From: Litorivivens sp041624475
GTDB lineage: Bacteria; Pseudomonadota; Gammaproteobacteria; Pseudomonadales; Spongiibacteraceae
NCBI RefSeq assembly: GCF_041624475.1
Contig: NZ_JBFJUX010000011.1
Coordinates: forward strand, 1-64,000
DNA length: 64,000 bases
Reading direction: 5' to 3'
Translations under genes and position numbers: made by a program
Shown here: positions 41,555 through 51,214 of the stretch, in pieces
Position numbering within the stretch: position 1 is the stretch's first letter
Layout: every line of letters starts with the position of its first letter
Notes under the pieces: model-generated
Database searches by the model: none
Told to the model about the DNA's origin: nothing
Seen by the model: only the letters and a program-made list of their open reading frames with translations

Positions 41555-44491
41555 TCACACTTTGTTGACGGACATTTGCAGTTCGTCGTAGCGACTCTGG
41601 TCTTGTTTGTAACGGGCCTGACCGGTCAGTACCGCAATGCTGGCCTGTTCCGGTTTCAGGTAGGTGTCGGCGACCCGGCGCAGATCGTCCAGCGTGACGC
41701 GAATAATCGCTTCGCGCAGGGCATCGCGCATTTCCTTGCTACGACCAAACAGGCGATTCTGGAAATCGCGTTTGGCTTCCCCCGCCGGTGATCCCGGCTT
41801 ATCCAGACTGCTGATGACGCCGAGTATGGCCTGCTCTAACTGTTCTTCGGAGTGAGAGTTGGACTGCAACCAGTGCAGGGCCTGATCAAAATCATCCAGC
41901 GTACCCAGTGTTCGCGGGTCGCGATAAGAGTAGAAGCGGAAGGCCGCGATATTGGAATCCTGTGAGGCGCCGCCGCCATAGGCGCCGCCCTGTTCGCGAA
42001 TGGCACGATGCAGATAGCCGTTGCGCAGGAAGCCACCCAGTACCGTCAATGGGGCCGCATCGGGATGGGTGAGTGGCACTGTGGCATAGGCCTTGGCGCA
42101 GAAGTTGACCTCGGCCGAGGTGATCCAGACCTGTCGCACACTCTCGCGCAGACTGGGGAGCTGCAGGACAGCATTTTCTCCACGCGCCACGTCGGCCCAG
42201 ACTTCGCTGTTACTGGCGAGTAGTTCGTCCTTGAGCTCTTCTTCACCAATGCACAGCAGTTGTTTGTCGGCTTGCTGAAACAGTTCGTGAAGGCGTTTGA
42301 GCTGCTGTGCGTGGGCTTGGATGCCGTCTTCACTCTGCGCCGTATCGTGGCGTTGCTTCAGTGCCTGAATACCCGCCAGGCCCGAGAGTCGGTGGGAAAG
42401 CGCGGCCACCGGGCTCATAGCGCTGGAAGCGGCATGCATGGCAAACATATGGCCATTGCCGGTAATGCTGTTCTCGGCATGGGCGCGCTGCTGTGCCAGC
42501 AATTCGCCCAGGCGTGCGTGCTCGTCAAAGCGGGCACTCTGCTGGGTTTCAAACATCAGCTCGCTCTGCTGGCGGTGGAAGCGCTGCAATGCCTTGCTGC
42601 TGAGTATGCTGTAGCCCATAAAGTGCTGTTCATTATCAGCCGCTGCCCGGTAGCTGTTGAAGGCCGCGATTGAGCCGCACACGGCGGCCTGGCGTGCCTG
42701 AGTCTCCAGATAACTTTCATCGCCCACGCCCACTTCGGTCAGGGCTGTGTGGTAATTGTTCAGCAGGGGCAGAAGGTCATCGGGCAAGGGGGGCAGCGCG
42801 GTGATCAGCTGCTGATACACCAGCCCGTTGGTGCCGCGGCTGTACCAGGTGGCAGGCAGCTGGGCACAGGTCGTGTCGTCGTGAGGAATATCGGGCAAAC
42901 CGTCCGAAATATCATCCAGTCCAACCTTGGGCAGAATGGATTCGTCTTCCTCCGCTCGCTGGCGGGCCTCCAGCTCGGCGGCCTGTTCAATAATGGCGGC
43001 GCGCTCGCTGTCGCTGAGGCTGTTCTTGATTGCCGCCAGGCGGGCTCTCTCGGCTTCCTGACGTTTAAGGGGCAACTCGGTGTCGGGCGCCATATGCAGG
43101 GTGACCCGGTGCGGGTTGTCGAGCAGAAGTTCACGGGTGAGCCGTTTGATGTAATCCGGGTCGTTGATTTTTTCCCGGATGGCGGCAATGGCCGGTTCCA
43201 TATCGAGCAAGGCAATAGGGTCACCGCGATGAGTGGCGCTGCCCAGTGCATTGAGCAGTAATTGCAGGCCGTAGGGGTAGCTGTCGCCGGAGATTTCACG
43301 TTGATGCAGTTCCAGCTGGTTGAGCATGGCTTCCAGTTGCTCGACCGGCACGCCGTCTGTCGCTACGCCTTCCAGTGTAGTCAGAATCAGTGCTTCAACC
43401 TCAGCGACGCTATCGGCGTGGCAGCCTTCCAGACCGCAAACGAAGACCATCTCCTTCAAGGAGTCTTCCAGTCCACACAGGGGCGAGGGCGCTGTGCCTA
43501 GCTTGCTGGTTTCCAGCGCGTGCAAAAGGGGCGACGCGCTGTTGTCGAGCAGCACATTGTTCAACAGTTGGGCTTCGAGCGCCGCTTCCAGATCTGTAGA
43601 ATGCCCCAGCAGCCAGCCAACCACGAGGTGATGGCGTTTGTCTTTTTCGCTGGCGTCCTGTTCCGTGAAGGGGTAAAGCTCTTTGACCCGCTGCGGTGTG
43701 CTGTAGCGCTGCTCGTCGGGAACATGGATTTCCTCGGGCAGAGCCTCGAATTCCTTCAGCGCCAGATTTTCAAAATTGTGCTGGTGCTCGGCGGCTGGAA
43801 TGTCGCCAAAGGTCATAAAGATGGCGTTACTGGGATGATAGTGGGTCTCGTAAAAGGCCTTGAGCTGCTCGTAAGTGAGGTCGGGGATGTTTTCCGGTTC
43901 GCCGCCGCTGTTGTAGTGATAGGTGACGGAGGGGAAAAGGTGGTGACACAGGGCCTGCCACAGCTGGCTGGGCACCGAACTCATGGCGCCTTTCATTTCA
44001 TTGAACACCACACCCTTGAACTGGAGCTCACTGTCGGGGTTGTCCGGTTCGGTAAATTCCAGGCGATGACCTTCCTGGGCGAAATCGAGGGGATCCAGCC
44101 GGGAGAAAAACACGGCGTCGAGGTAAACCTCGATCAGATTCTGGAAGTCTTTGCGGTTCTGGCTGGCAAAGGGGTAGGCGGTCCAGTCGGAGCTGGTCAG
44201 CGCATTCATAAAGGTATTCAGCGAGCGCCGAATCATCATGAAAAACGGGTCGCGAACCGGGAAGCGGCGACTGCCGCACAGAGCGGTGTGCTCCAGTATA
44301 TGGGCAACCCCCGTTGAATCCTCCGGTACTGTGCGCAGCGCGACCATAAACACGTTCTCGGGGTGGTCGGCGGCCAGATGGTAGTGAATGGCGCCGGTGC
44401 GCTGGTGGCGGTATTCCTCAACGGTCAGGTTCAGGGCGTTGATGGTCTGCTGGCGCTGGAGGGTAAAAGCCGGGTGCGCAGGTTGTGGCAT
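41555..44491 (-). CDS. PreP-like M16C metalloprotease (insulinase family)
   Basis: A 978-residue M16C protease. The inverted zinc motif HILEH has His64, Glu67 and His68, followed by TALCGSRRFPVRDPFFMM, the presequence-protease signature. The M16C-associated domain (about 470-720) and the C-terminal inactive repeat (GGAYGGGASQDS near 860) are present. The enzyme is a peptide-degrading cage, cytosolic or periplasmic; no signal peptide is seen. It is full length with no disruption. Confidence 0.93.
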   Translation of the reverse strand: MPQPAHPAFTLQRQQTINALNLTVEEYRHQRTGAIHYHLAADHPENVFMVALRTVPEDSTGVAHILEHTALCGSRRFPVRDPFFMMIRRSLNTFMNALTSSDWTAYPFASQNRKDFQNLIEVYLDAVFFSRLDPLDFAQEGHRLEFTEPDNPDSELQFKGVVFNEMKGAMSSVPSQLWQALCHHLFPSVTYHYNSGGEPENIPDLTYEQLKAFYETHYHPSNAIFMTFGDIPAAEHQHNFENLALKEFEALPEEIHVPDEQRYSTPQRVKELYPFTEQDASEKDKRHHLVVGWLLGHSTDLEAALEAQLLNNVLLDNSASPLLHALETSKLGTAPSPLCGLEDSLKEMVFVCGLEGCHADSVAEVEALILTTLEGVATDGVPVEQLEAMLNQLELHQREISGDSYPYGLQLLLNALGSATHRGDPIALLDMEPAIAAIREKINDPDYIKRLTRELLLDNPHRVTLHMAPDTELPLKRQEAERARLAAIKNSLSDSERAAIIEQAAELEARQRAEEDESILPKVGLDDISDGLPDIPHDDTTCAQLPATWYSRGTNGLVYQQLITALPPLPDDLLPLLNNYHTALTEVGVGDESYLETQARQAAVCGSIAAFNSYRAAADNEQHFMGYSILSSKALQRFHRQQSELMFETQQSARFDEHARLGELLAQQRAHAENSITGNGHMFAMHAASSAMSPVAALSHRLSGLAGIQALKQRHDTAQSEDGIQAHAQQLKRLHELFQQADKQLLCIGEEELKDELLASNSEVWADVARGENAVLQLPSLRESVRQVWITSAEVNFCAKAYATVPLTHPDAAPLTVLGGFLRNGYLHRAIREQGGAYGGGASQDSNIAAFRFYSYRDPRTLGTLDDFDQALHWLQSNSHSEEQLEQAILGVISSLDKPGSPAGEAKRDFQNRLFGRSKEMRDALREAIIRVTLDDLRRVADTYLKPEQASIAVLTGQARYKQDQSRYDELQMSVNKV

Positions 44492-44571
44492 AAAGCGGAA
44501 AAACTCCTGTTAAAAATGCGGGTTGGTAGCCGCTGGGAGGAATAAAAACAAGGGGCCAAGCTTAGCGGAAA

Positions 44572-45294
44572 TCAGGGCGGCTGGCGAACGGTGGATGGCG
44601 AGGGCAGCGCGAGACGAACCCGGTAAATGCGCGGCCAGTATTTGCCGGTCACCAGCCAGCTGTCGCTGTCTTTGTCGTAGGCAATGCCGTTGAGTACGTC
44701 GGTGTGTGGGGCTCGTATGGCCGGGGGGTAAAGCCCGGTCATGTCTAGAATCTTGAGCACTTCGCCGCTCGCCTCGTCGATGACCAGGATGCAGTTGGTC
44801 TGCCATTGATTGGCCAGTACCAGGCCATTGTGCCACTCCAGTTCATTGAGGAACTTCATGGGCTTGTTTTGATAGTGAACTGCAACACGCCGGCGTTCGG
44901 AGAAGTCGGATGGATTGATGAAGCGCAGCTCGGCGCTGCCGTCGCTCATAATCAATTCGCGGCCATTGTGGGTCAGCCCCCAGCCCTCGCCGGGGTAGAG
45001 GTGGCGTTTCTGAAAGGCCAGGGTCAGCGGGTCAAACACCAGCGCAGTCCCTTGTTTCCAGGTCAAGACATAGAGCCTGTCGCCGAACACGGTCATACCT
45101 TCGGCGAAATAGTTGCCAGGCAAGGCCAGCTGGCGGTGTCCACCGCGCAGATCGCCGTAGATCAGAAAGGATTTGCCGTAACCGCCGCTGCTTTCATAGA
45201 GCTGTTTGTTGTGCAGCACCAGCCCCTGAGTAAAGCCTCGGCTGTAGTGCGGATAGCTGTCGATCAGTTCAAAGTCTGCAGCAGTTGCCAGCAT
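44572..45294 (-). CDS. Glutaminyl-peptide cyclotransferase, plant-type
   Basis: A beta-propeller QC of 240 residues from the only ATG available (45294): FTQGLVLHNKQLYESSGGYG, YFAEGMTVFGDRLYVLTWK and LNGIAYDKDSDSWLVTGKYW are family hallmarks. It converts N-terminal Gln to pyroglutamate. The open frame continues upstream of the ATG as an evident signal peptide (LRTLLQRTTLLWSLLLSS) with no ATG, GTG or TTG start; the ATG at 45362 is out of frame by one base at an A4/T4 run. Either a base is lost there or a rare start is used. Confidence 0.85.
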   Translation of the reverse strand: MLATAADFELIDSYPHYSRGFTQGLVLHNKQLYESSGGYGKSFLIYGDLRGGHRQLALPGNYFAEGMTVFGDRLYVLTWKQGTALVFDPLTLAFQKRHLYPGEGWGLTHNGRELIMSDGSAELRFINPSDFSERRRVAVHYQNKPMKFLNELEWHNGLVLANQWQTNCILVIDEASGEVLKILDMTGLYPPAIRAPHTDVLNGIAYDKDSDSWLVTGKYWPRIYRVRLALPSPSTVRQPP

Positions 45295-45539
45295 GCTGCT
45301 GAGCAGCAGACTCCATAGCAGAGTGGTTCGCTGTAAGAGAGTTCTCAGAAAACTGTCTCCATTTGCGGTGTAAAGTGACAGTCCAGTCTAGCGCAGAGCC
45401 ACTCCATCCTGAAGCTGGAGCGACGACTGGCAGAATGTCGAGCTGTTAACACAAAGGTTGAGACGTCCTTCCTTGTGAGGGGGGGGCGTATGGGGTTTGA
45501 TGAGCGGTAAAAGCGGTGGCACGTTTTAGGGGGTATTAA

Positions 45540-45893
45540 ATGCTGCACAGCTTGAACCAGGTCAGTTTTACCGACCGTGTATTGCAGTTGATTCCCGGTG
45601 CAGATCGGGTGCAACTGAGACGTATGTTTGGCGGCGTCGGCTTGTTTGAGCACAATACGATGTTTGCCATTGCTGTGAATGAGCGGCTGTTTCTGAAGGC
45701 CGATGCCAAAACCCGTGGCGATTTTGAACGACGCGGCCTGGAGCGATTTCACTACGATCACAACGATCAATCTCTGACCCTGGACTTCTATCTGGCGCCA
45801 GCCGAAGTCTTCCGGCATGACCGCGATATGGCGCTGTGGGTTAATCGGGCCCGGGCCGCCGCATTTCGCGGCAAAACTGCGGCCAACAGCTAG
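45540..45893 (+). CDS. TfoX/Sxy N-terminal domain protein
   Basis: A 117-residue protein of the TfoX N-terminal family: VQLRRMFGGVGLFEHNTMFA, NERLFLKAD and a C-terminal YLAPAEVFRHDRDMALWVNR. In gammaproteobacteria TfoX proteins promote natural competence with CRP, but many single-domain homologues have no proven role. It lacks the C-terminal TfoX domain, so regulation of competence is uncertain. Confidence 0.85.
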   Translation: MLHSLNQVSFTDRVLQLIPGADRVQLRRMFGGVGLFEHNTMFAIAVNERLFLKADAKTRGDFERRGLERFHYDHNDQSLTLDFYLAPAEVFRHDRDMALWVNRARAAAFRGKTAANS

Positions 45894-45927
45894 TCACGTT
45901 CACCAAGCCAGTAGCTGCCCGTCAGCT

Positions 45928-48900
45928 TCAGGTTGTAAGTTCTTCGGCTTCCGGCTCGTCATTCACCTGCGCCTTGTCGCGACTGAACAGGCGCAGAATA
46001 TCCTCCAGAATCAGGTAGCTTGCGGGCACCATCATCAGGTTAACAAATGATGCAATCAATACCCCGAAGGCCAGCGAAACCGCCAGTGGAACAAACATGA
46101 AGATGGCGAGGTTGTGGTTGGTAATCAGGGGGATTAGACCGACAAAGGTGGTGAGGCTGGTCAGAATAATCGGCCGAAAACGCACGACGCCGGCTTCCAG
46201 CGCGGCCTTTTCCACGGGCATTCCCTCGCTGCGGCGCTGATTGATGTAGTCGACCAGTACCAGCCCCGAGTTCACCACGACCCCGGCCATGGCCACGATG
46301 CCGAGCAGTGACCAGATAATCAAGTCGAGTCCCAGCAGGTAATGTCCGACCAGCGAACCGATCATCCCAAAAGGTATAACGCCCATGATCACAAAGGGCT
46401 GGAAGTAGGATTTCAAAGGAATAGCCAGCAGACTGTAGATTACGAACATAGCGATCACCATATTGCGCAGCAGTCCGGCCAGGGCGCCGGCCCGCTCTTC
46501 CGCTTCGCCGGCCAGCGAATACTCGATCGAAGGATAACGCTGGGTAATCTGCGGCATGATCTCGCTGATGGCGTGATTGATGATAGCTTCGGGCGTGGTG
46601 ACGTCGCGATCGATATTGGCTTGAACCGATACGACCTGTTTGCCATCAACCCGCTGAATGGTCGAGTACCCCCGCCCGGTGGATACCCGAGCGACGCTGT
46701 TGAAGGGCACCTCGGCTCCGGTTTCTGTGCGGATCATCATATCTTCCACATCACCCAGCGAGCGCCGTTCGCTTTCCGGAAAACGGACCATCACCCGCAC
46801 ATCGTCCTGACCGCGCTGAATGCGCTGTACCTCTAGGCCGTAGAAGGCTTCCCGCACCTGATTGGCCAGCGCTGATGTAGTGAGCCCAAGCGTGCGCGCT
46901 TCCGGTTTCAGGTCGAGCTGTATTTCCAGTTTGCCCGGGCGAAAGGTGTCGGTGATATCCAGCACACCGGGTAGTTCCGCCAGTGCTTCCTTGAGTAGAG
47001 CTGCACTCTGCTTCAGGTCCTCCGTCGATTCGCCGCGCAATTGCAGATCCAGCGCTTTGCCCACAGAAAAGGCCGATGCGGTAAAGGTCAGCTCCAGTGC
47101 TCCCGGTATGGCACCCGTTAGTTCTCGCCAGCGCTCGACGATGGCGTTGGGGTCCAGACCGTAGTCGTCGGGGTTGAGTGTCTCCAGTGCCACCTCTGCG
47201 AAGTGGCCGCCCACAGCACTGCCATCGCCGATAGATCCTTTTATTAGCGGGGCGCCAATGGAAGACAGAATATGCTTCACCCGACTGGGTTCACCCTCGG
47301 CCAGCTTGGCATCCAATTCCCGCTGCAGCTGGTTGGCGGCCTTCTCTATCTGCTGGACTCGGGTCAGCATGGTGGTCTGGTCGGTGCCTGCCGGCATGGT
47401 CAGCGTGGCATAAAGGCGCTCGCCAACCACATCGGGTATGAATTGCAGGGACAGACGTCCACTGGCGACCAGCCCGAAGGCCGCGATCAGCAGGGCGAGG
47501 CCCGAGGCCAGAGCCAGGTAGCGCCAGCGCAGGGTGATGACCAATAGAGGCTGGTAGACATTCTCCGCCAGTGACTGCAATTGCCGGGGCAGCCAGGATT
47601 CGCGGTTCTGGCGGCGGCCGCTGGTCAGAATACGGTGGGAGAGGTGCACGGGCAGAATCAGCTGGGATTCAATAATGCTGAAAAACAGTGCGGCAATAAC
47701 CACAATGCCCAGCACCGCAAACCACTCGCCAATTGCGACCGGAATGACGACAAAGGGCATAAACGCAACCATGCTGGTCAGGACACCAAAAATGACCGGG
47801 ATGGATACTTCCTGGGTGCCGGCAATAGCCGCCTCTTTGGGGCCAAGCCCTTTGAGTTGATGGGCGTAGATGCGTTCTGCCACAACTACCGCATCGTCCA
47901 CCAGAATACCTAACACCAGAATAAAGGCGAGTATCGACATGGTAGAGATAGCGATATCGGCGACCGGGAAAATAATCAGGCTGCCTGCCAGCGCCACAGG
48001 AATGCCCACTGCCACCCAGAACGCGAGGTTGGGTTTGAGAAACAGTGACAGCAGCAGGACCACCAGCAGTAGCCCCGACCCGGCATTGGTGCGCAGTAGG
48101 TTCAGTCGGTCGACCAGATCCTGGGATTCGTCTTTCCACAGGGTCATGCTAATACCTTCGGGCAGATCCGCTTCGGCCTGCTCCAGATAGGTTTTGACCC
48201 GCTCGGCAAGATCGATAACGTCTTCCTTGCCAATGCGTTTGACCTGAATCATGACCGCCGGGTTGCCGTCAAAACGCACGCGCAGATCCTGGTCCATGAA
48301 TCCATCCACGACATTGGCGATATCGCCTAGCGTAATGACACTGCCGTCTTCGCGGGTCAGGACGATGATCTCTTCAAAATCTCGCCGGCTATAGGCCTGG
48401 GCCTTGGTGCGCAGCAGTACTTCACCGCTTTCGGTTTTGATTGCGCCGCCGGGCAGGTCCAGCGAGCTGTTTCTGATGGCGGCGGCGACCTGTTCCAGCG
48501 TCAGCCCATAGCGACGGAGGGTGTGCTCGGACACCTCAATCGACATTTCATAGGGGCGAACGTAGGTGACCTGTGCTTGGGAGACACCCGGCAGCTCCAC
48601 GATATCGTCGCGAATTTTGTAGGCGAGTTCTTTCAGGCTGCGCTCGTCGGCTTTGCCGGCAAGCATGATGTGCAGCACGTGGGTGAGGATGTCTTCCTCT
48701 TTGACCTGAGGTTCTTCCGCGTCCGTCGGAAAGGAGTCAATGCCATCCACCCGGCTTTTAATATCGTCGACCACCTTGCCCTTGTCGACGCCGATTTCCA
48801 TTTCAACCCGGGTGACGCAGGCGCCTTCCTGGGCCGTTGTCAGAATCTTTTTGATATTGGGCGTGCCTTCGATGGCTTCTTCAACCCGTACGCAAACCGA

Positions 48901-49086
48901 TTCTTCCACTTCGGCCGGGGATGCGCCGAGGTAGGGAACGGTGACGCGAACCACATCGGTAGCGAGGTTGGGAAACTCTTCCCGGTAGGTGGAGGTCAGT
49001 GTCAGGCCGCCGACAATCAGCAGCACCCACATCATCAGGTTGGCGGCAACCGGGTTGTAGACAAACCAGCGAATCAGGGAATGCAC
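45928..49086 (-). CDS. RND-family efflux transporter permease
   Basis: A 1052-residue inner-membrane RND pump with 12 membrane helices in two halves, each followed by a large periplasmic loop. Typical motifs: GILVDDAVVVAERIYAHQLK in helix 4, and GVVVNSGLVLVDYINQRRSE near helix 10. It is proton-driven and works with the adaptor encoded 3 nt upstream; the outer-membrane channel is not in the window. It is closer to the HAE1-like orphan group than to AcrB; the substrate is unknown. Confidence 0.94.
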   Translation of the reverse strand: MHSLIRWFVYNPVAANLMMWVLLIVGGLTLTSTYREEFPNLATDVVRVTVPYLGASPAEVEESVCVRVEEAIEGTPNIKKILTTAQEGACVTRVEMEIGVDKGKVVDDIKSRVDGIDSFPTDAEEPQVKEEDILTHVLHIMLAGKADERSLKELAYKIRDDIVELPGVSQAQVTYVRPYEMSIEVSEHTLRRYGLTLEQVAAAIRNSSLDLPGGAIKTESGEVLLRTKAQAYSRRDFEEIIVLTREDGSVITLGDIANVVDGFMDQDLRVRFDGNPAVMIQVKRIGKEDVIDLAERVKTYLEQAEADLPEGISMTLWKDESQDLVDRLNLLRTNAGSGLLLVVLLLSLFLKPNLAFWVAVGIPVALAGSLIIFPVADIAISTMSILAFILVLGILVDDAVVVAERIYAHQLKGLGPKEAAIAGTQEVSIPVIFGVLTSMVAFMPFVVIPVAIGEWFAVLGIVVIAALFFSIIESQLILPVHLSHRILTSGRRQNRESWLPRQLQSLAENVYQPLLVITLRWRYLALASGLALLIAAFGLVASGRLSLQFIPDVVGERLYATLTMPAGTDQTTMLTRVQQIEKAANQLQRELDAKLAEGEPSRVKHILSSIGAPLIKGSIGDGSAVGGHFAEVALETLNPDDYGLDPNAIVERWRELTGAIPGALELTFTASAFSVGKALDLQLRGESTEDLKQSAALLKEALAELPGVLDITDTFRPGKLEIQLDLKPEARTLGLTTSALANQVREAFYGLEVQRIQRGQDDVRVMVRFPESERRSLGDVEDMMIRTETGAEVPFNSVARVSTGRGYSTIQRVDGKQVVSVQANIDRDVTTPEAIINHAISEIMPQITQRYPSIEYSLAGEAEERAGALAGLLRNMVIAMFVIYSLLAIPLKSYFQPFVIMGVIPFGMIGSLVGHYLLGLDLIIWSLLGIVAMAGVVVNSGLVLVDYINQRRSEGMPVEKAALEAGVVRFRPIILTSLTTFVGLIPLITNHNLAIFMFVPLAVSLAFGVLIASFVNLMMVPASYLILEDILRLFSRDKAQVNDEPEAEELTT

Positions 49087-49089
49087 GCG

Positions 49090-50268
49090 CTACGCTCCCT
49101 TGGCGGGGCTGGTGTTTACGCGCATGCCTTCAACCGCAACTGTCAGCGGAGAGATGCAGACTGCTTCGCCGGCTTTGAGACCGGACTGCACCAGTATTTC
49201 CTCGCCCTGCACGCGCAGTATTTTCACATGACGAAAGTGCAGCCGGTTGTCTTCATCCACCACCAGTACCTGCTGGTTGTCGCGCAGTGCACTGCGGGGC
49301 AGGGTAATTACGTCCGGGTAGACTTTGCCCTGAATGGCGGCTTTGACAAACATGCCCACCAGCAGTGGGGCGTGACCTGGCTCAACAATATTCTCAACGG
49401 TGACCACGCCGTAGACCAGTCGCGTTGCCGCATCGATTTCGCCTTCGGTGCGCTGCAGTTCGCCGCTCCAGAAGTATTCGTTTTCGCCGATATTGCCGGC
49501 GATAGTGACCGGCAGAGTGTTATCCGGCGCCAGCACGCCCTGGGTGCCGGGCGGGATGTCCAGATAAACGAATTGCTCAATGCCGATGGGCAGGTGCACT
49601 TCGTAAAAATCGGTGGCATAGAGGGTGGCTATATTTTCGCCCTGGGTCAGATACTGGCCAAAATCCACCGATTCCTTGCGCACCCGGCCGGCGAAGGGGG
49701 CCTTGATGATGGTCCGCTCCAGATTGGTTTTTGCCTGCTGCTGCTGAATCCGGGCTTCGTTAAGAGACGCTTCCGCAAGGCGGAAACTGCGCCGGGCCTG
49801 ATCGACCTGTGTTTCACTGGCGAGATTGCGGCGAATCAGCGACTCGATGCGTTTTAATTCGCGTCGCGCGTGGTCAAATTCCACCTCGGCGCGCACCAGC
49901 CGGGTTTTGCTCGAGGCCAGCGCCGTGCGGTAGTCGGTATCGTCAATTTCCAGCAGTTTTTCGCCCGCCGCAAACAACCCGCCATTGACGAGCTGCGGCG
50001 AGATCCAGACAACCTTGCCCGACACTTCCGGTTTAAGCACCGTTTCACTGCGGGGCCGCACGGTTCCCTGAGAATAAACTTCGACCTCGGTATCCTGAGG
50101 TTGCGCGATAACGACTTCTACCGTCGGATAGTGAGGTTCAAGCGCTTTTTTCTGGATCTGCGGCGGGTTATTAACCTGATATTGGTAGGCGGCAATCCCC
50201 AGGCTAAGGGCGACAAGAGGCAGCAGGATCTTGAAAAACAGCGAGCGGTGCTTTCTGGGTTCAGACAT
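49090..50268 (-). CDS. RND efflux periplasmic adaptor (membrane fusion protein)
   Basis: About 392 residues from the ATG at 50268; an upstream in-frame start exists but adds unlikely residues. N-terminal anchor (FFKILLPLVALSLGIAAYQY), a lipoyl-like half (SETVLKPEVSGKVVWISPQL), an alpha-hairpin (about 110-185), then a second lipoyl half (TIIKAPFAGRVRKESVDFGQ) and a beta-barrel. It bridges the pump to the outer-membrane channel. It is in an operon with the permease. Confidence 0.93.
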   Translation of the reverse strand: MSEPRKHRSLFFKILLPLVALSLGIAAYQYQVNNPPQIQKKALEPHYPTVEVVIAQPQDTEVEVYSQGTVRPRSETVLKPEVSGKVVWISPQLVNGGLFAAGEKLLEIDDTDYRTALASSKTRLVRAEVEFDHARRELKRIESLIRRNLASETQVDQARRSFRLAEASLNEARIQQQQAKTNLERTIIKAPFAGRVRKESVDFGQYLTQGENIATLYATDFYEVHLPIGIEQFVYLDIPPGTQGVLAPDNTLPVTIAGNIGENEYFWSGELQRTEGEIDAATRLVYGVVTVENIVEPGHAPLLVGMFVKAAIQGKVYPDVITLPRSALRDNQQVLVVDEDNRLHFRHVKILRVQGEEILVQSGLKAGEAVCISPLTVAVEGMRVNTSPAKGA

Positions 50269-50382
50269 TGTCGAAAATTCTTTTCTGGAAGGGCGGCGAG
50301 CCTGACGGCGGGCAGCTGCAACTATACGCAAGCCTGGCACGCCACGCCATTACGCGGCTTTAATCGCTCGTATTCATGCGGT

Positions 50383-51138
50383 CTATTTCGGGTGCATTGA
50401 GGGCTGGCTGTTGACCAGCTTGAACACCCAACCCGGCGGCAGCAGGTTCATCAACCAGCGCACAATTCGCCCTTCTCCTATCCAGATTTCATCCCGGTTC
50501 TGTTCAAGGCCTTTCAGAATGGCTTTTACGCAGCTGTGAACGCCCACTTTGGCGCGGTGGATGTCGCTTGTCATAGCGGTTTCAACAGTTGGCGGAAAGA
50601 CTTCGACCACTCGAACGCTGCCTTTTAGATGTAGGCGAAGCACCTGAGTAAAGGCGTGCAAACCGGCTTTGCTGGCGCTGTACATTGGCGAGGTGGATAC
50701 CGCGACAATGCCGCCGGGGGAGCCGACATTGATGATGCAGGGTGACGGCTGTTGCTGGAGGAGGGGCAGCAGGGCCATTGAGAGCTCCACCGGCGCCTGC
50801 AGGTTGGCGCGTATTTCGGTGTCGGCCACGGCCCGATCAAAGCGCTCCGGTTTGCCCAAATGGTAGTGGTTGAGAATAGCGGCATTGTTGATCAGCACAT
50901 TGACCGCATGTCCGTCATAACTCAGCTGTCGCACCAGATGGTCGATCTCATCGGATTTGCTGAGGTCACAGCGGTAACTGTGGATGGTGCTGTTCAGCGC
51001 CACGGTTTCATCCAGCGCTGCCTGTCGTCGTCCACATATGATCACCGTGTTGTCACGCTCGGCCAGCGCTACCGCCAGGCCCTGGCCAATACCGCTGCCG
51101 CCGCCGGTTATCAGTATGGTGTTGCCGCTCAACTGCAT
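50383..51138 (-). CDS. SDR-family oxidoreductase
   Basis: A 251-residue classical SDR of the DltE/YdfG kind: ITGGGSGIGQGLAVALAERD, NNAAIL, the catalytic Ser in NVGSPGGIVAV and YSASKAGLHAF (Tyr/Lys). The C-terminus ends in a short hydrophobic stretch (WLMNLLPPGWVFKLVN). The substrate is unknown. It is probably monocistronic. Confidence 0.9.
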   Translation of the reverse strand: MQLSGNTILITGGGSGIGQGLAVALAERDNTVIICGRRQAALDETVALNSTIHSYRCDLSKSDEIDHLVRQLSYDGHAVNVLINNAAILNHYHLGKPERFDRAVADTEIRANLQAPVELSMALLPLLQQQPSPCIINVGSPGGIVAVSTSPMYSASKAGLHAFTQVLRLHLKGSVRVVEVFPPTVETAMTSDIHRAKVGVHSCVKAILKGLEQNRDEIWIGEGRIVRWLMNLLPPGWVFKLVNSQPSMHPK

Positions 51139-51214
51139 GCGAATTCCCCCAATGGTTTGACTGTATTGAAACAGAGCCTGCCAGTAGCCGCGCTTAATTT
51201 CTCTTCATGAGCAT

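Noticed and set aside
43520..44317. 265-codon plus-strand frame opposite the PreP-like gene
   Set aside because: Shadow of a strong M16C coding sequence.
48523..49857. 444-codon open frame opposite the RND pump genes
   Set aside because: It is antisense to the clearly coding permease and adaptor and has no family features.
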